DNA of 64,000 nt from Tetrapyrgos nigripes. Taxonomy: Eukaryota > Basidiomycota > Agaricomycetes > Agaricales > Campanellaceae. Below, piece after piece: positions 23,181 through 35,400 of the stretch. The stretch spans positions 248,001 to 312,000 of the forward strand of contig JAACJM010000081.1 in the NCBI GenBank assembly GCA_013368315.1, in the 5' to 3' direction. The notes beneath the pieces were generated by a model, which worked only from the letters and a program-made list of their open reading frames with translations, was not told the origin of the DNA and ran no database searches. Within the stretch, counting starts at the first letter, position 1; each line of letters starts with the position of its first letter. The position numbers were made by a program, and so were the translations under genes.

Positions 23181-24378
23181 CTAATACAAAATAGATACTA
23201 CTGATAAGTAAATTAGATCTATGACGATTTGGTCAATATAGTCCCATTCGTCTTGAATTTGCCACCTGTATGTATTGCTCTCTCTCAAACGGTTCCGGAA
23301 ATGCTCTTGAAGCGGGGGATGAGTCTCATTGTTTCGGTATGATGTGAGCGTTTTCACAGTGGTCTCAGTGGCAACGAGTTCATCATGCTTGGCCTTAGCG
23401 ACTGGCCAGAAATGCTCTCGCTTTTCCTCCAATTCAGAACCACAAAACGTTGGATATGGTAGCTCCTCATCAGCGCACCGAGCCCCTAAAAGGGGAAAAC
23501 TGTTCAGTTCACATTTGAAAATGATAGGGTTGTAAGTACTCACGTTGTTCGGCACACCAGTCAGCTAGATCCAAACCTTCAGGGAAGGGAGCAGGCACAC
23601 GAGCATATGGTCCCCAAGGTATCATGCCTCGGTAGTCATCCCTGAAGGTAAATGCATCACCAAAAGCACGCGCATGGTGAGGTTCTAGCCCTCCTGCCCA
23701 TGAAGGTGGTGAGCGCGGGGATGGATCATCACCGTCTCGTTCTCTGGTGCCCAGGAATGCAAATATATCCCCTACCCATACTCGAGCTGCATTCTGCCCA
23801 CGAGGAAACTGAGGAAGCTCGAACATTTCGGTTGCTCGGATCGCGCTATAATTCAATATGGTTTGGCATGTTTCATGGGGCAATCAAATGATGGATACTT
23901 ACAATGGCGCCGACTCTCCCTCTGGGATTTCACGAAGGGTCCAGAAATCAGGTCTCCTGACTGAGACCCTCCACCCATTTTCCACTACTTCACCACCAGT
24001 CCAAGGCTGCCACCCATTGGGAGAAATTGCATGGGAATATTCTCGAAGATCGCTGGCAACGCGCTCAAGGTCAGGAAGTGAATCTGTTTCCGCATGTAAA
24101 TCTGTAATAGAAGAGAGAATAACTTAGGATATGTAGAATAGAATTAAAGATTTTCAAACTTTACCAGTTGTGTTTGTGTCTTGCCTTGGATCTTGGCATT
24201 CCGCACGTTGCCTAGCACTTCTAATAGCGTTAGATAGATCAAGACCCATGAAGCTAGCGAAGAAAGGAATTTGCACAGCCTCACTCAATGTCGGATTTTC
24301 GGACCGGACTAGAGCAAAGCTCGAAAGAAAGGTTGAGCTATATCCATTGCTTTGACTGGAATATTCATTAGATTTCAT
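23181..24378 (-). CDS. Hypothetical protein of element B
   Basis: Multi-exon gene starting ATG at 24378 (MKSNEYSSQSNGYSSTF). Later exons carry DLHAETDSLPDLERVASDLR, NGWRVSVRRPDFWTLREIP and MFELPQFPRGQNAARVWVGD. They continue with FRDDYRGMIPWGPYARVP, then EELPYPTFCGSELEEKREHF and NRLRESNTYRWQIQDEWDYI. Introns have clear GTAAGT/GTGAGT donors. I do not recognise a domain, and no counterpart is visible in element C. It lies between the partner gene and the coiled-coil gene, the slot held by the broken gene 6669-7627 in element A, but I see no sequence match between the two. Function unknown. Confidence 0.5.
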
Positions 24379-24506
24379 GATAGAGCTCCTCCAAAAAGAG
24401 TCTACTTCCATTATCAACCAAAAATGACTGGAAATTTGGGAGGATGAAAAAGTCAAGCGAACCAAAATATTTCAAGCTTGGTTTACGCTTTTGCATAAGG
24501 ACTATC

Positions 24507-25287
24507 ATGCCTCGTCCCAAGTTATACCACACCAAGCTTGAGCGACAGCAAGCAAACCGCAACAAGAGTCTTAAACATTACCACAAGTGGGATTTCCTAT
24601 GCTCTGCTCTCTATTGCCTTCAACACCTTCAACAGGAACCGGGATACCATCAATACAAGCCGTTGCAAGGCCTATGAGGCAGAACAAACAGCTGCGCAAC
24701 TGCAAAGGTATATTTCATATTCTTCTATTGCTATCTAATCCTAATCTACCCTTTAACTTAACTATAGAGAAGAAGCTCGGCAGGATAGACGTGCTAAGAT
24801 TGAACTGAGGCAGAGGCAGCAGGCTCAGAAGCATAATGAAGCCATGAGCCCATGTGTCATACCTGTTAATACTCTTTCAATAACTTACGCTTCTCCTTTC
24901 AGAAACAGAACACAGCTACTGTCTCAGCTGGAGGAATATTATACCTGCAGACTCCAGCAGATGAGAAAGCCGCCGTCAATGTGGTTCGATACAATATACC
25001 ACAAGTATGTATCGGAAACCACAGCAACGGGTGTCCCGAGTGGAAAGCTGGACAGAGTTATCCTCAGATTGGGTGTGACAGTTGCGCGGATTGATAGATT
25101 GGAAGGAAAAATCTATCAGGAGGGTGGCATATCACCAGAGTTCAAGAAGGCAGAAGTCATGGCTCGGACCATGAGGTCATACTTACAATGGGCAGAAGAG
25201 ATGCAGTGTGCGGCAATGGAGGGCCTCACTAAGTTACAAAAGCTTTACACGCAAAAACGTCTCCAGTTTCAGCTCGGTGCTGAGTAA
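24507..25287 (+). CDS. Small basic coiled-coil protein, copy B
   Basis: Starts MPRPKLYHTKLERQQANRNK, then SLKHYHK and an intron. Next is a charged helix (AEQTAAQLQREEARQDRR, AKIELRQRQQAQKHNEA). The C-terminal helical domain has MWFDTIYHKYVSETTATG, FKKAEVMARTMRSYLQWAEE and MQCAAMEGLTKLQKLYTQKR. The N-terminal block R.K...TK.ER..AN..KSL.YY.K and the ending MEG..L..LK.LRFQ-like stretch are shared with the gene at 48986-49761. The basic N-terminus could bind DNA (inferred). Located 125 bp upstream of the RNaseH1-N gene in the same orientation. Confidence 0.6.
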
Positions 25288-25411
25288 GTACATAGCTAAT
25301 TAAGTACTTAATAGATCTGTAATATAGGTCCCATATTTAAATACGGCTTCTAATACGGCTACTAATATTTCAATACATTGTGAAGTTGCATTACATAACT
25401 GCGTCGTCTTC

Positions 25412-26337
25412 ATGCCTACTCACCATCGTTTGACTTTGTATCCTGGAGATAGTAAGTCTTTGGGCTCTCTAGCGTGTTTTAATTGTTCTGACTACTTTTA
25501 CTGGAGCTATCCTTCTCACAGTTGAAGCTGAGGCGCGCCCTTCTCAGCCGGAGACTTCTCGTGTCTCCTCACAGGCTGGCCAGGGTACACAGTCTCATCC
25601 GGTCCATGGCTTTGCGTCGTCTTTACTGGCTGCAATACCAAGACCTTCTTCTGTCCCTCCCCAGAGTTCCTTGCCAAGTTCTATGCCAGATCCGCCTCCC
25701 TATACCTCAACATCTGTCAGTTCCACTCGAGGCGAAGTCACAGTCTTTTATGGCTTCAACCTGTGCCCAAGCCCTCAAGAACTACTGGAAAAGTGGCCAC
25801 TTGGGCAACGAGATGCTGGTTATGTGGTCTCCCGAGGTACAAGACTAGGATTTTTTGCTCATTGGTGCATACCCAACTTTTTTTTGGCGGCATTATTTTG
25901 CTCATCATTCGGTAGGTCCATTGTGGTGGCCCTGACTCACGGTGTCTCCGGCCACTACCAAAAAAAATTCGAACACTTTGACGAAGCCCTACAAGAATAT
26001 TCCCAAGTGCATGCCGGTATGTACATGTCCTATCACTCTTTTCAAATCCCTGTTCTCAAGTGCTCGCAGGTACTTCACTTGCCTATCCGTCTCCTGAGAT
26101 TCTTTCCCGTCCCAGTGCCCTGACCCGTCCCAACCGGCTCTTCTCTTACGCTGATCCCCAACTTCAAAATCGAGATCTCGAATTCGAGGTCCGCGAGATG
26201 CTCCTTCCACGGTCAATCGGGTGGCAGTTCAAGCCACCCAGGAGGATGGCCATAGCCGAGACCATCTTGGGACTGGAGCATTGCGACGTCAGGAGCCTAT
26301 TGACATTTCAGATGTGGAGTCGGAGGATGAAGACTAG
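25412..26337 (+). CDS. RNase H1 N-terminal (viroplasmin-like) domain protein, copy B; frameshifted
   Basis: Starts MPTHHRLTLYPGD. After an intron comes a Pro/Ser-rich linker, then VFYGFNLCPSPQELLEKWPL and GYVVSRGTRLGFFAHW, an intron, and THGVSGHYQKKFEHFDEALQ. The sequence Y.V.RG...G.F..W, a GVSG turn and a FKKF..F.EA helix matches the small nucleic-acid-binding domain found at the N-terminus of fungal RNase H1 and in caulimovirus inclusion protein (Pfam Cauli_VI type). Then NRLFSYADPQLQNRDLEFE aligns with NPLFQFDDPRFDCDLKIV of copy C. Near 26190 the coding frame shifts: the homologous acidic end STVNRVAVQ..DISDVESEDED is read in another frame and stops at 26335-26337. The intron of copy C at this place is missing, so a small deletion is likely. 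Confidence 0.55.
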
Positions 26338-26442
26338 ATAGAGTGTATGACAGTTGTAATATGTATATTCTGACCCCAAATATAAATATGGGGTGGCAGA
26401 TTCTGTCATTCTATTTCCAAACACTTCTATTGATCACTCTGA

Positions 26443-29400
26443 ATGGGAAACAAGTGGAAACAACCTGCCTTCTTTCACCCTGGTGCTGCCAAACAGCACA
26501 AATTTGCGCTCTCTGGTGATGGTCGCCGCTTCCACATCTCCACTGAAGATATTACTGCCGAGCGCCTCTACTCTTCAGAGGCCTCTTCACAGGGGGACGA
26601 TGACGACTCTCATTCAGATACTGATGGTGAGGGTTTTGATGGTGGAACCGAAGACTTCGGGTACGGGTACGATGATGGTGATGACAACTATATTGGATGG
26701 GATCAGGATGATTCAGTGCTTTCGGATTCTCGGCTGCAGAACCTTAGTTTGGTGGAGCCACTTGACTCAGGTTACATACAGATTTCCCAAAAACCGAGGT
26801 TATATTCGGTGAGTTGATTTTAACCTGGTTGAAAGAATATAAATAAAAGGTCTTAGAATAATCCAACCCGAGCGTGGCTTGATCACAGACAAGAATATTT
26901 GGATGTTTTCCTATGGTTGGAGGGTCGGCAGGGATTGGGTGTCAGATGCACTGGATGCAGGCAGCCGGGAATATACCGATGTGTAGAAGAGGAGTGTTTC
27001 CGAGCTGGAATGTTCTGTGAGAAATGTGTGGTGCATAGTCACAAGCGGCTGCCACTGCATTGGATCGAGGTAAGTTCCATGTGTACCTGATATCCTTACA
27101 TCAGAAAACTTATTGCCCCAAGAAATGGGATAATGATCAACAGATCTTTGAGCTGAGCTCTCTGAAATCACTGGGCTTGCATACTCAGCTCGGCCACAGT
27201 CCAGTGGGCAGTCACTCTCATTGCATTAATCCAAAGAGAGCAAATGAAGATGAGTTTACAGTGGTGCATGTTAATGGCATTCACACTGTGGCTGTAGACT
27301 TTTGTGGATGCCCGAATGCAGAGGATCACCATATTCAGTTATTGCAGTCCATGTGGTACCCTGGAACCCCTAGCAACCCACAATCAGCAGCAACTTTTGC
27401 CTGTCTCCGTCAGTTTCAGAACCTCAACTGCTTGGGGAAGTTGCCAGTGTATGACTATTACAAGTCCTTAGAGATCATGACGCAGAATCGGCAGCGGGTA
27501 GTGCCAAAGGTATGTGCTTACTGTTTTCTATCCATTTTCGAGAGGAGTTTGACACTCTGAGTCCTCAGGACCGATACTGCATGCTCCTGAGAATTGTTTT
27601 CCAGTGGCGAAATCTGAAAATGCTTAAGCGAGCCAGACGCTGTCATTCGGTCATGGGAATTGAGGGCACTCCTCAGGGGGAATGTGCTTTAGAGTGTCCG
27701 GCATGCCCCCATCCGGGGAAAAATCTCATAGAGAACTGGAGAGAGGCAGGACCAGAGTCTTCGTGAGTCCCGAACCATTGTCCGGTATCTCAACATTGGT
27801 CCAGCACCCAGCCGGTATTCTAATACAGGTCTATTAATTTTAGGTTTCTATACACGTTATTCCTCGCAATAGATGCCAACTTCCGCCTCAGAAATAGGAT
27901 TGTGTCCAATGAGCATCGTAGTCCAATCCTTGGAGACGGCTTTGCCTATATTGTTCCAAGTAGTCTGTACAAAGAGCATATACAAAAATACGTTGACCAG
28001 GAAGATGTGAGTACATATATGTTTTATGGTTCTGGATAAAGGCAGATACTGACTATCATCTCAGATGAGTAGCTGCTCAGGATTTCAGGCAATGTTCCTA
28101 GCAAATCTGCAGAACGTTTGAGGCCTTCGTGTGAGTGGTATGGCTGGCATATGCTGTGCTCGACACTGTGTCTGGCGCCCCTCTGGATTAGGTGACTTGC
28201 AGAAGGGTGAACGGTGCGCATCTACCATGTTTCAATGTGGCATTTTAGTCTAATTCACCTTTCATCAGTTACTGTAATGTTGATTTCGTATTTGCGTGCA
28301 CCATTCAGGATGAAGAATACCTATCAATTGTCATTTCCTACGACATTTCTTGCCAATGGAGCCAAACATTTTGGAAGCGCATGGAAGCAATTAATCCAAA
28401 TATCAAATTCAAGTTTACGGAGAATGGAGTGCGGTTCCTGGTTCCCAAGTTTCATCTCCGTGCCCATCAACCAGAATGCCACACTGCGTTCAACTTTGAT
28501 TATGCCCCCAGCTGTGGGCAGACTCACGGAGAGGTGATTGAGGAGGGCTGGGCACAGTCTAACAAGGCTGCGGCGCAGACCAAAGAGATGGGCCCGGGAA
28601 CTTGCACTCAAACATTGGATGATATATTTGGATTTCACAACTTCCGGAACATTTCCAATCTGGGTAAGTAGGTACTTTGAATTCAGAACATTGGCCTGAC
28701 GTTGCGACATAGATGGAGTTCTTGCCAAGCGCCTTGTCATTGCGCTAAAGGAATATGATATTCATTTTCGAGACTTTTCTCAGTTTGATAAAGGTCTTGA
28801 ACGGAATGTCGGACGTCCGGAGTTGGAAAAGTGGAAGCGAAAGATCTTGAAATGGGAGGAAAGCCATCAAGCTGAGTGCCCTTATGAAGAGGACAGCAAA
28901 GTGGCTGAGAAGGATTTATTCAAACGGACACAAATTGAAATGGCAGAAGAGGAGAATGAAATGAACAGGTTCAGCTGGAAATATGCTACTAGTCCTTCAG
29001 TCTTTCTGTCGCTGGGTATACAGATACAGGAGCTACAGTGAGTACCCATATTTATATATCGGCTGGCACTCAAATCCTTCAGACGCATTATAGATTTGTT
29101 TATTATCACAAACAAGTACCTAACACCTACACAACAACTCGAGCTACAGAAGAAGTGTCTAAATCTTCTGAAGTGCATCACACACTTCAGGACGTTGCAG
29201 CAACTGCTAATGCCAGGACTGTCAGATGTCCTATCACCCCAAGATTTCGAGCGAATCAAGGACCCTGACAGCTCACATCCTGAAAAAATCCCATTGTTTC
29301 TGCCATCAAGTTGTGGGACCCCTTCGACTAGAACGCGAGCATGTATAGGCGATCTTCCGGAGTTAGAAGCGAGGCTGAGGATGAGTGAGGCAACAGAGGC

Positions 29401-30302
29401 TTTGGAAGGGGTCAGGGATGGACTACGTGCAAGAACAATGGCTGCCTGCTTCAAGCTGCGCAATATCACCGGGCAAGTGGAGAGTGGAAGGGCTGGGGGT
29501 GTTCTACGGCAAATTGATATCAAAATTCATTCCCGGAAGATCCGCTATCGCTTAGCACGAACGGCCCTGTTGCGCCTCAACGGACATGGACCCTGGGAAA
29601 AGGACATCAAAGAGCTTAAGGATGAGGACGTACGAGGGATAAACGAGCGGGCATTAAACAAAGAAGAAGAGGCAGAACGTCAGGCACAAATAGAAAGGCT
29701 CAAGCGTGATGGGGTTTTTGTCAGCGAAGACTCAGATGACGAATATCTCGTTGAGGAAGGAATTGTTTCTCGGGTCCGTGGTGAGGCTAAGCGGACTTTA
29801 TCATGGATTTGGTATGACACTCAGGTGTCGGAAGATGATCCCGAGTTTCGAGAGGGTGAGAGCTTTTTCTCATATATATCGGGTTATTATGCTTATTAAT
29901 ATCATTAACACAGCAATTCGAGTCGAATGGTGCAAAGCTAGGGCATGGATGCTACGATGGCGTGAGGAAGTGCTATTGTTACGTGAGGAGCTGGGCAGAA
30001 TGGCCAAGTACTATTTTTGGAAGGCGACCTGGTGGGATAGAAGACTGGTCGGAATGCCAGGAATGCAAGGTGATGACAGTAAAGAGTTGACGGAAGGCCT
30101 CAATGCCTATGCATTACAGCAGAAGTGTTTTGCACACCGGCGGGCAGAAGAGATCACTACATGCTGGGACCATCTTCTGAAGCATGCTAATGGCGTGGTC
30201 CAGCAGAGTGGAACACTTAAGACCATCAATGTGGACTTGGACATTGGAGTGGATGAAGAGGAAGAGGCTGTGAATATGAGGAAGGCCGAAGAAGAGCTAT
30301 AG
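26443..30302 (+). pseudogene. KDZ-family transposase, copy B (one nonsense codon)
   Basis: Starts MGNKWKQPAFFHPGAAKQHK, with an acidic region and then a CxC2 cluster (CTGC, YRCVEEEC, FCEKCVVHSHK). Conserved blocks follow: FTVVHVNGIHTVAVDFCGC, DRYCMLLRIVFQWRNLKMLK, IDANFRLRNRIVSN, ICCARH, GLGDLQKGER and SYDISCQWSQ. VPKFHLRAHQPECH, GQTHGEVIEEGWAQ and KEMGPGTCTQTLDDIFGF come next. The C-terminal part has VSGRAGGVLRQIDIKIHS-like and RVEWCKARAWMLRWREEV segments. A TGA at 28119-28121 interrupts the exon where copy C reads NVKGLRVSG. All other exons join in frame by eye with short introns. The presumed catalytic acids are present. The GQTHGEVxEE motif replaces the GRTDGEGIER of copy A. Confidence 0.8.
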
Positions 30303-30334
30303 TAGTAGGGTCCATATTTACATATCGGCTGAAA

Positions 30335-30676
30335 ACCCATCTTGTATTTAAATACAGGTCAAGTGCACAACTGGTAAACGGTTGTTTTGAGCGCTAGCCA
30401 ACGACTTATGTAATAAACTGTGGGAACCCAACTACCAGTCCCCTAAGCGAGACCAAAGGGTAAGTAGCCGGGCATTTTGAACCCAGACAGGGGCTTGATT
30501 GGAACACCCATCCTGTATTTAAATACAGGTCAAGTACACAACTGGTAAACGGTTGTTTTGAGCGCTAGCCAACGACTTATGTAGTAAACTGTGGGAACCC
30601 AACTACCAGTCCCCTAAGCAAGACCAAAGGGTAAGTAGCCGGGCATTTTGAACCTAGACAGGGGCTTGATTGGACG
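30335..30676 (+). repeat. Tandem duplication, period 171 bp
   Basis: Two nearly identical units start at ACCCATCYTGTATTTAAATACAGG and include TGTTTTGAGCGCTAGCCAAC and GGGCATTTTGAACC. Located just 3' of the KDZ gene in element B, between it and the right terminal repeat. Each unit carries one copy of the dispersed TATTTAAATA motif. Confidence 0.9.
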
Positions 30677-31010
30677 AATTAAAGCCAATTATATATATAT
30701 TGAGGGGTAGGTCCGACCGGCTGTGCTGACTGAGGCCATTCCCGATCAATAGCAGTGTAAGCGAATGTTTAACCCCGGTTGAATAACCCCGATCAATAAG
30801 CAGCTAAACGAATGGTAAACTCTGACTGGATATAAGCTGATATAAGGCCATCGCTTGTCCTCTCATCCCCGAATGGAAAACAACTGCTGGCCGTGGCTTG
30901 CCGATGACTCTGCCGTCCTCCCAACATTTCAGCCGCTCAGAATTGATATAAGCCACCCTGTATTGATATATGGCTGCTCGTATAGCAGAGAATACCCTTT
31001 GGAGCCACCC

Positions 31011-31043
31011 GGCCATATTCCACCCGTATTGTACTATCGGGGG
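31011..31043 (-). repeat. Right terminal inverted repeat of element B
   Basis: Ends CCGTATTGTACTATCGGGGG and is the inverted partner of 18177-18209. Plus-strand sequence beyond 31043 no longer pairs. Confidence 0.8.
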
Positions 31044-32402
31044 TTGGTCCATGCCAGGCATATTACAATGCAGGGACCCCATAGGGTGGAAATGTTGACT
31101 CACTTTGCAATATCGCGGATGGGATTAATGATTGGCAAGGGTCAGAAGGTGGTTGGAACTCGGAAGGGTCATGATAGGGTTTCGGGCGAGACGTGAGATA
31201 GTGGATAGAGTTGTGAAAGGTATGAAATAAGTTGAGCATCCCCAGGCCATTGTTTACAATGCTCCCAAGCCCTCAACAGCGCCGGCCCGGGGAGTCAATG
31301 TCTTTATTTGGAACGAAAGCTCGTTGGTGAAGTCGTTGGTGAAGTCGTCATTCCTGGCCATGAGTAATCTTGGGAAAGAGCAAAGGTGCGTGTACGGCTG
31401 GGATGCCCTGAGATGACACTGTTGCGATGAGAGTGGACGATGGTGAAACGAAGAGAAAGGGGAACGTAAAGGTGGCTGTTGGGAAATACAGTTTGAATGA
31501 AAAATCACCGTCAGCGATGGCTTCAGTGTCCTCTTTGTATGCTGAAAGGAACTGATCAAGTAAGTGAGAGTTATCGAGAGTAATGGTAAAAAAGGCACTG
31601 ATAGTGGATAAAGTGTTCAGAAAATGTGCCACAATGCAGCGACACCTCATTGGAATCATCATGTAAGAATAAAGGATATGAGGATGAAACGATATGCAGC
31701 TGGGCTGTTTTAACTCCATCCTCATTGGACGGCACTAAATCAGTTCTTCTTGAACTCCTGGGAAAATAAACTGATCAAGTAAGTGAGAGTTATCGAGAGT
31801 AATGGTAAAAAAAGCATTGATAATGGATAAAGTGCTCAGAGAATATGAATATGGGGACACCGCGCTGAAATCATCATGAAATAAAGGATAGGTGTTATAT
31901 GAGAATAGAACAATACGCAGTTGGGCTGTTAACCTGCGGCCAAACTGAAAAGTAGAGCCTGAGATTGTGAGTGAGTGTGCAGGCTAAAGAACGAGCTATA
32001 GATGTGTGCGTGTGGGAGATCGTGGCGGTGAGAAAAGATGTGAGCAAATGAATGACTGAGAAAGAAGATCAAAAGAAAGGTAGGGATTTGTGGAAGAGCT
32101 GAAGCGAAGAAGTCCTTGAGAGTAATGTGGTCAGGAGGTAAGGAGTGGTGTTACGAGGATGGGATCAGGAAGTGGTAAGGTTTGGTGAGAGAGCTGGAGT
32201 GAAGAAGTCCCCAGGAGTAATGTGATTGAAGGAGATAGGGTTCTTCAGGAGTGATGCAGCAATCCGGGATCGGTCGATAGCTACAGTTAGAACTTCCGCT
32301 GGAAGCTTGTAGTTCCGACACGTCAGGAGGCTGGGGCGTGAAAATGAGAAATAGATGGCGGAGCGAGAACGTGTAGACGGTCGAGGTCAAAATTAAGAGC
32401 TA
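31044..32402. repeat. Spacer with a 219-bp-spaced direct repeat
   Basis: Two copies of about 160 bp begin CTGATCAAGTAAGTGAGAGT at 31552 and 31771. They end near GGGCTGTTTTAAC and GGGCTGTTAACCTG. Only weak open frames are seen. This stretch may be the 3' subterminal part of a Plavaka element, but I could not find its ends. Confidence 0.6.
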
Positions 32403-35400
32403 CTACATGTCTGCATACCCCTCTGTTTGATACACATCTGCATTGTGATTGAAGGGTTCCTCACCGTCCTCTGGCCCAAGATTGTCCTCGCCCAGTAGTA
32501 CGTCATCTTCATTTTCCTCCCCGCTTTCCTCAGGCTCTTCATTATACTTGTAACCATAATCTGCTTCCTCATCCTCGTCTACTGCTACGTCCCCAACCTC
32601 CTCGTAGTCTTGTAAACCAGTTGGTGGTTCCTCTAGCGCAATAGGAATCTTCAGTGATGGATCTTCCAAGTCGTCGTCATCTTCCCACTCAGACTCTGGC
32701 ACACTGGCAGAAGAAGCTCGGGTCTTTGGTAGTTGATGCCCAAGACCAATCCCGGGAATGAACCATGCAAACATGTCCCTATCGGAAAAGCTGAGGTACA
32801 TGAGCATATAAAACACGGAAAGCTTAAGAGGTAATGAAACTCACATTCCAATGTCAAATCTCCACCAATCTTCATGCTTGTCAGATGCCTTTCATGCCAG
32901 CTTTGATGGGCCAATGATAGTATTCATCCGACCCATACTAAAGGTAGGGATGAGATGTACAGCCCGTACAACATCATGTGGGTCCACAAATCCAAAAGCA
33001 CCTTCCGGGTCATTAGCATCCACAAAGCCCACCTTGGGAAGACGCTTCTTCGCCAGGTCAAAAGAATGGTCATCATCAAGTGCCAGCCAGCGGACCCACA
33101 AAAAGTCCATTGGTTTATAGGACACCTCACTAGCCAGCTTGACTTCGGCATGGCGCATACAAGTGAGAGTTATCTTGAGCGCGAAGCATGATGTCGGCAT
33201 TGGTACGTGGGTTGATGGGATCTTGGCTGCGTCGCATGTCATAGGTGGTGTAATTGATTCGCAAGACTTTATGGGAGTAGATGCGATCATGGAGGACACG
33301 GATAGATGCTTGTTCTGGAAGGGTGATATCCCATTCAAATTTTCCGGGTACTAACCTGGAATACAGGTGCGACCTCAAATCCTTATAAAAATCCTGAGCA
33401 ATATTAGATATGGGTAATAATATTTAATGGCCCGCCAGACTCACCTTGATAGCTGGGTCCCTAGAGTTCTTGTTCATCCAGGTCTGAATATTCATCCAGA
33501 TGGAAGTGTCCTCTGAAATAGTGTAGGACGTTTTTGGAGAAGAAAAGTGTAAAGGATCCGAGTGAGAGAAAGGAACAATGTGAGATGACTGAGAGGATTC
33601 CTTGGCGCCAGAAGCCTGTTTGGTTTTGGTCTTCTCGATGAGGCGTTTGCAATGCTCTTGTTTGGTGACTTGGTGTGTAAAATTGAAGACACGGTTGGTA
33701 CGGTTATAGAATCGTTTGATTCGGCGATGTTCTAGCTCGCCCTAGATAGAATAGTAAGTTCAGGAAACACACGAATCAAATAAACTTGCCACGTACTATC
33801 TGAGTATTGTAATTGTCAGTGGTACCATAACGACGGATGAACCAGGGATAATGACCGATAGCATGGAACTTGTATGTTGAGAGACTGAAGGTCTTCCTTT
33901 TGGCGACAGTTGGAGTCTCTTTGGCTTTCCCTTTACTCCGAGTCCGAGTCTGCTCTTTGTTTCCACTCTTCTTTGCATTCCGCCTACCCCTAGCAGCTGT
34001 CTCCTTCGGTATCTCCTTAGTTTGAAATTTCCTGCATACCTTCTCCTCAAATGTCCGCATAGAGCTCCCAATGTCGGTGATCTTGTCATCCAGTATGCCA
34101 AGAGAAATGTCAGAATGGATCCGAAACTTGGCCAGGCAATGGAATGCGGCAAGGTCGAAAAGACAGTCAAGGATATTGTCGTTGTGTTCCTTCACGAGTC
34201 CGTCAAAGACAGGTATTGCAACCTGCAATCAATGTCAGCGTCTATGACCCCTCCAGCTGATACGAGAGTAACCTGAACCATACCTGAAGCATATCTTCAA
34301 AGTCCCGGGCTGCAAGTTGCTTCATGGGCGAAGTGTTGTTTCGCATTCTCCGAATGGTGGAGTGACCAAATGTAGGAACCATACGATACCTGTTCCACTT
34401 TAGAACTAGTCAAGCTCTTAAAGAACGTAACACGTACCGTGCGTCCATTTCCTGTACAGTGTCGTGCCCATATGCTATAAGAATTCGTATGAGGTGAGTG
34501 AGTAACGCCTTCCAGACGCCAAGCTCAAGCTCATGCAATACATCGGGAACAAACATCTCGTAAAAGTTGACACCGAACTGGAAAAAACGTTCGGAGAAAG
34601 TGTTCTGAAGAAAGAGATATGAGCAAGTATCCTCGAAATAGTCAAGCTAACAATTTACCCGGACAGTAGTAAGACATAGCGACTGCAACAGTCGTTCCAC
34701 AGCTGCACAAGCAATGCGATATCCGTATTCAAATATCCACTTCCTCACGCTCTCAATTAAACCCCTTTGTTGCTCTGAATCAACCCGCCGCTGAGTCCGA
34801 TGACGTTGACGGTCCTGAAACATTCCGAGTTGATGAATCTGTTCTTTTTTGACCAGACAATGAGGGCAGGGGCGGCCACCAAGATTGCGAATAGTAGCCA
34901 GAATGACCCTGTGAGATAGATTGAGAGGAGGGTATGTTAAATAGTCTAAATAAATACGCACTTTTCTGGATAGTCTGCTGAATAGGTGAAAAACTGAGGA
35001 AAGATTCTCCGGAGAACACCATCACTACAAACAATCTCGATACTGTGCTCATATGCCTCCATGAAATCCTTGTCCAGTATGAGGGCCCAGATAGCTTGTA
35101 CAAGCTCTCGTTTGAGATGAGTGAGGGTCGCTGCACTGGCTGGAGCTTGAAAGTTTGCTCGATACACGTCCTGGAGATTGGCAGGTAGCTGGAGGTATAT
35201 TAGCAGTGCGATCTTCAGGGTAAAAATGAAACCCACCTTCAGGATATAGGCCAGATGATTGACGGCAAATGAGGAGGGCTTGGAGCGCTGATACTTTGAC
35301 TGATTCCCAAAGTACAGGTAAATCGGCCACATGGATTTCTCTCCGAATTGGGACAACTGGGTCTCATCAGACCATACCATCATTCCCACTGGCACATTTT

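Larger units (their letters stand above)
18177..31043 (+). mobile_element. KDZ composite DNA transposon, element B
   Basis: About 12.9 kb bounded by 33-bp inverted repeats (CCCCCGATAGTACAATACGG at the outer end). It carries the partner gene and a second gene on the minus strand, and the coiled-coil, RNaseH1-N and KDZ genes on the plus strand. No convincing target-site duplication is visible; the flanks read ACCCCTCA and TTGGTCCA. Motifs of the type CCCATATTTAAATACGG are scattered through the element, including in introns. Terminal sequence and repeats differ from those of A and C. Confidence 0.75.

Noticed and set aside
2436..24378. TET/JBP-type dioxygenase, sometimes linked to KDZ elements in mushrooms
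   Set aside because: No HxD iron-binding motif with the expected fold pattern was found in any cargo gene.
18169..31051. Target-site duplication for elements B and C
   Set aside because: The 8 bp on either side of the inverted repeats do not match in B (ACCCCTCA / TTGGTCCA) or C, so none was called.
31254..31725. Minus-strand frames with a beta-strand-rich stretch (FSFKLYFPTATFTFPFLF)
   Set aside because: Part of it lies in a direct repeat, no start or splice pattern fits, and frames on the same strand compete.
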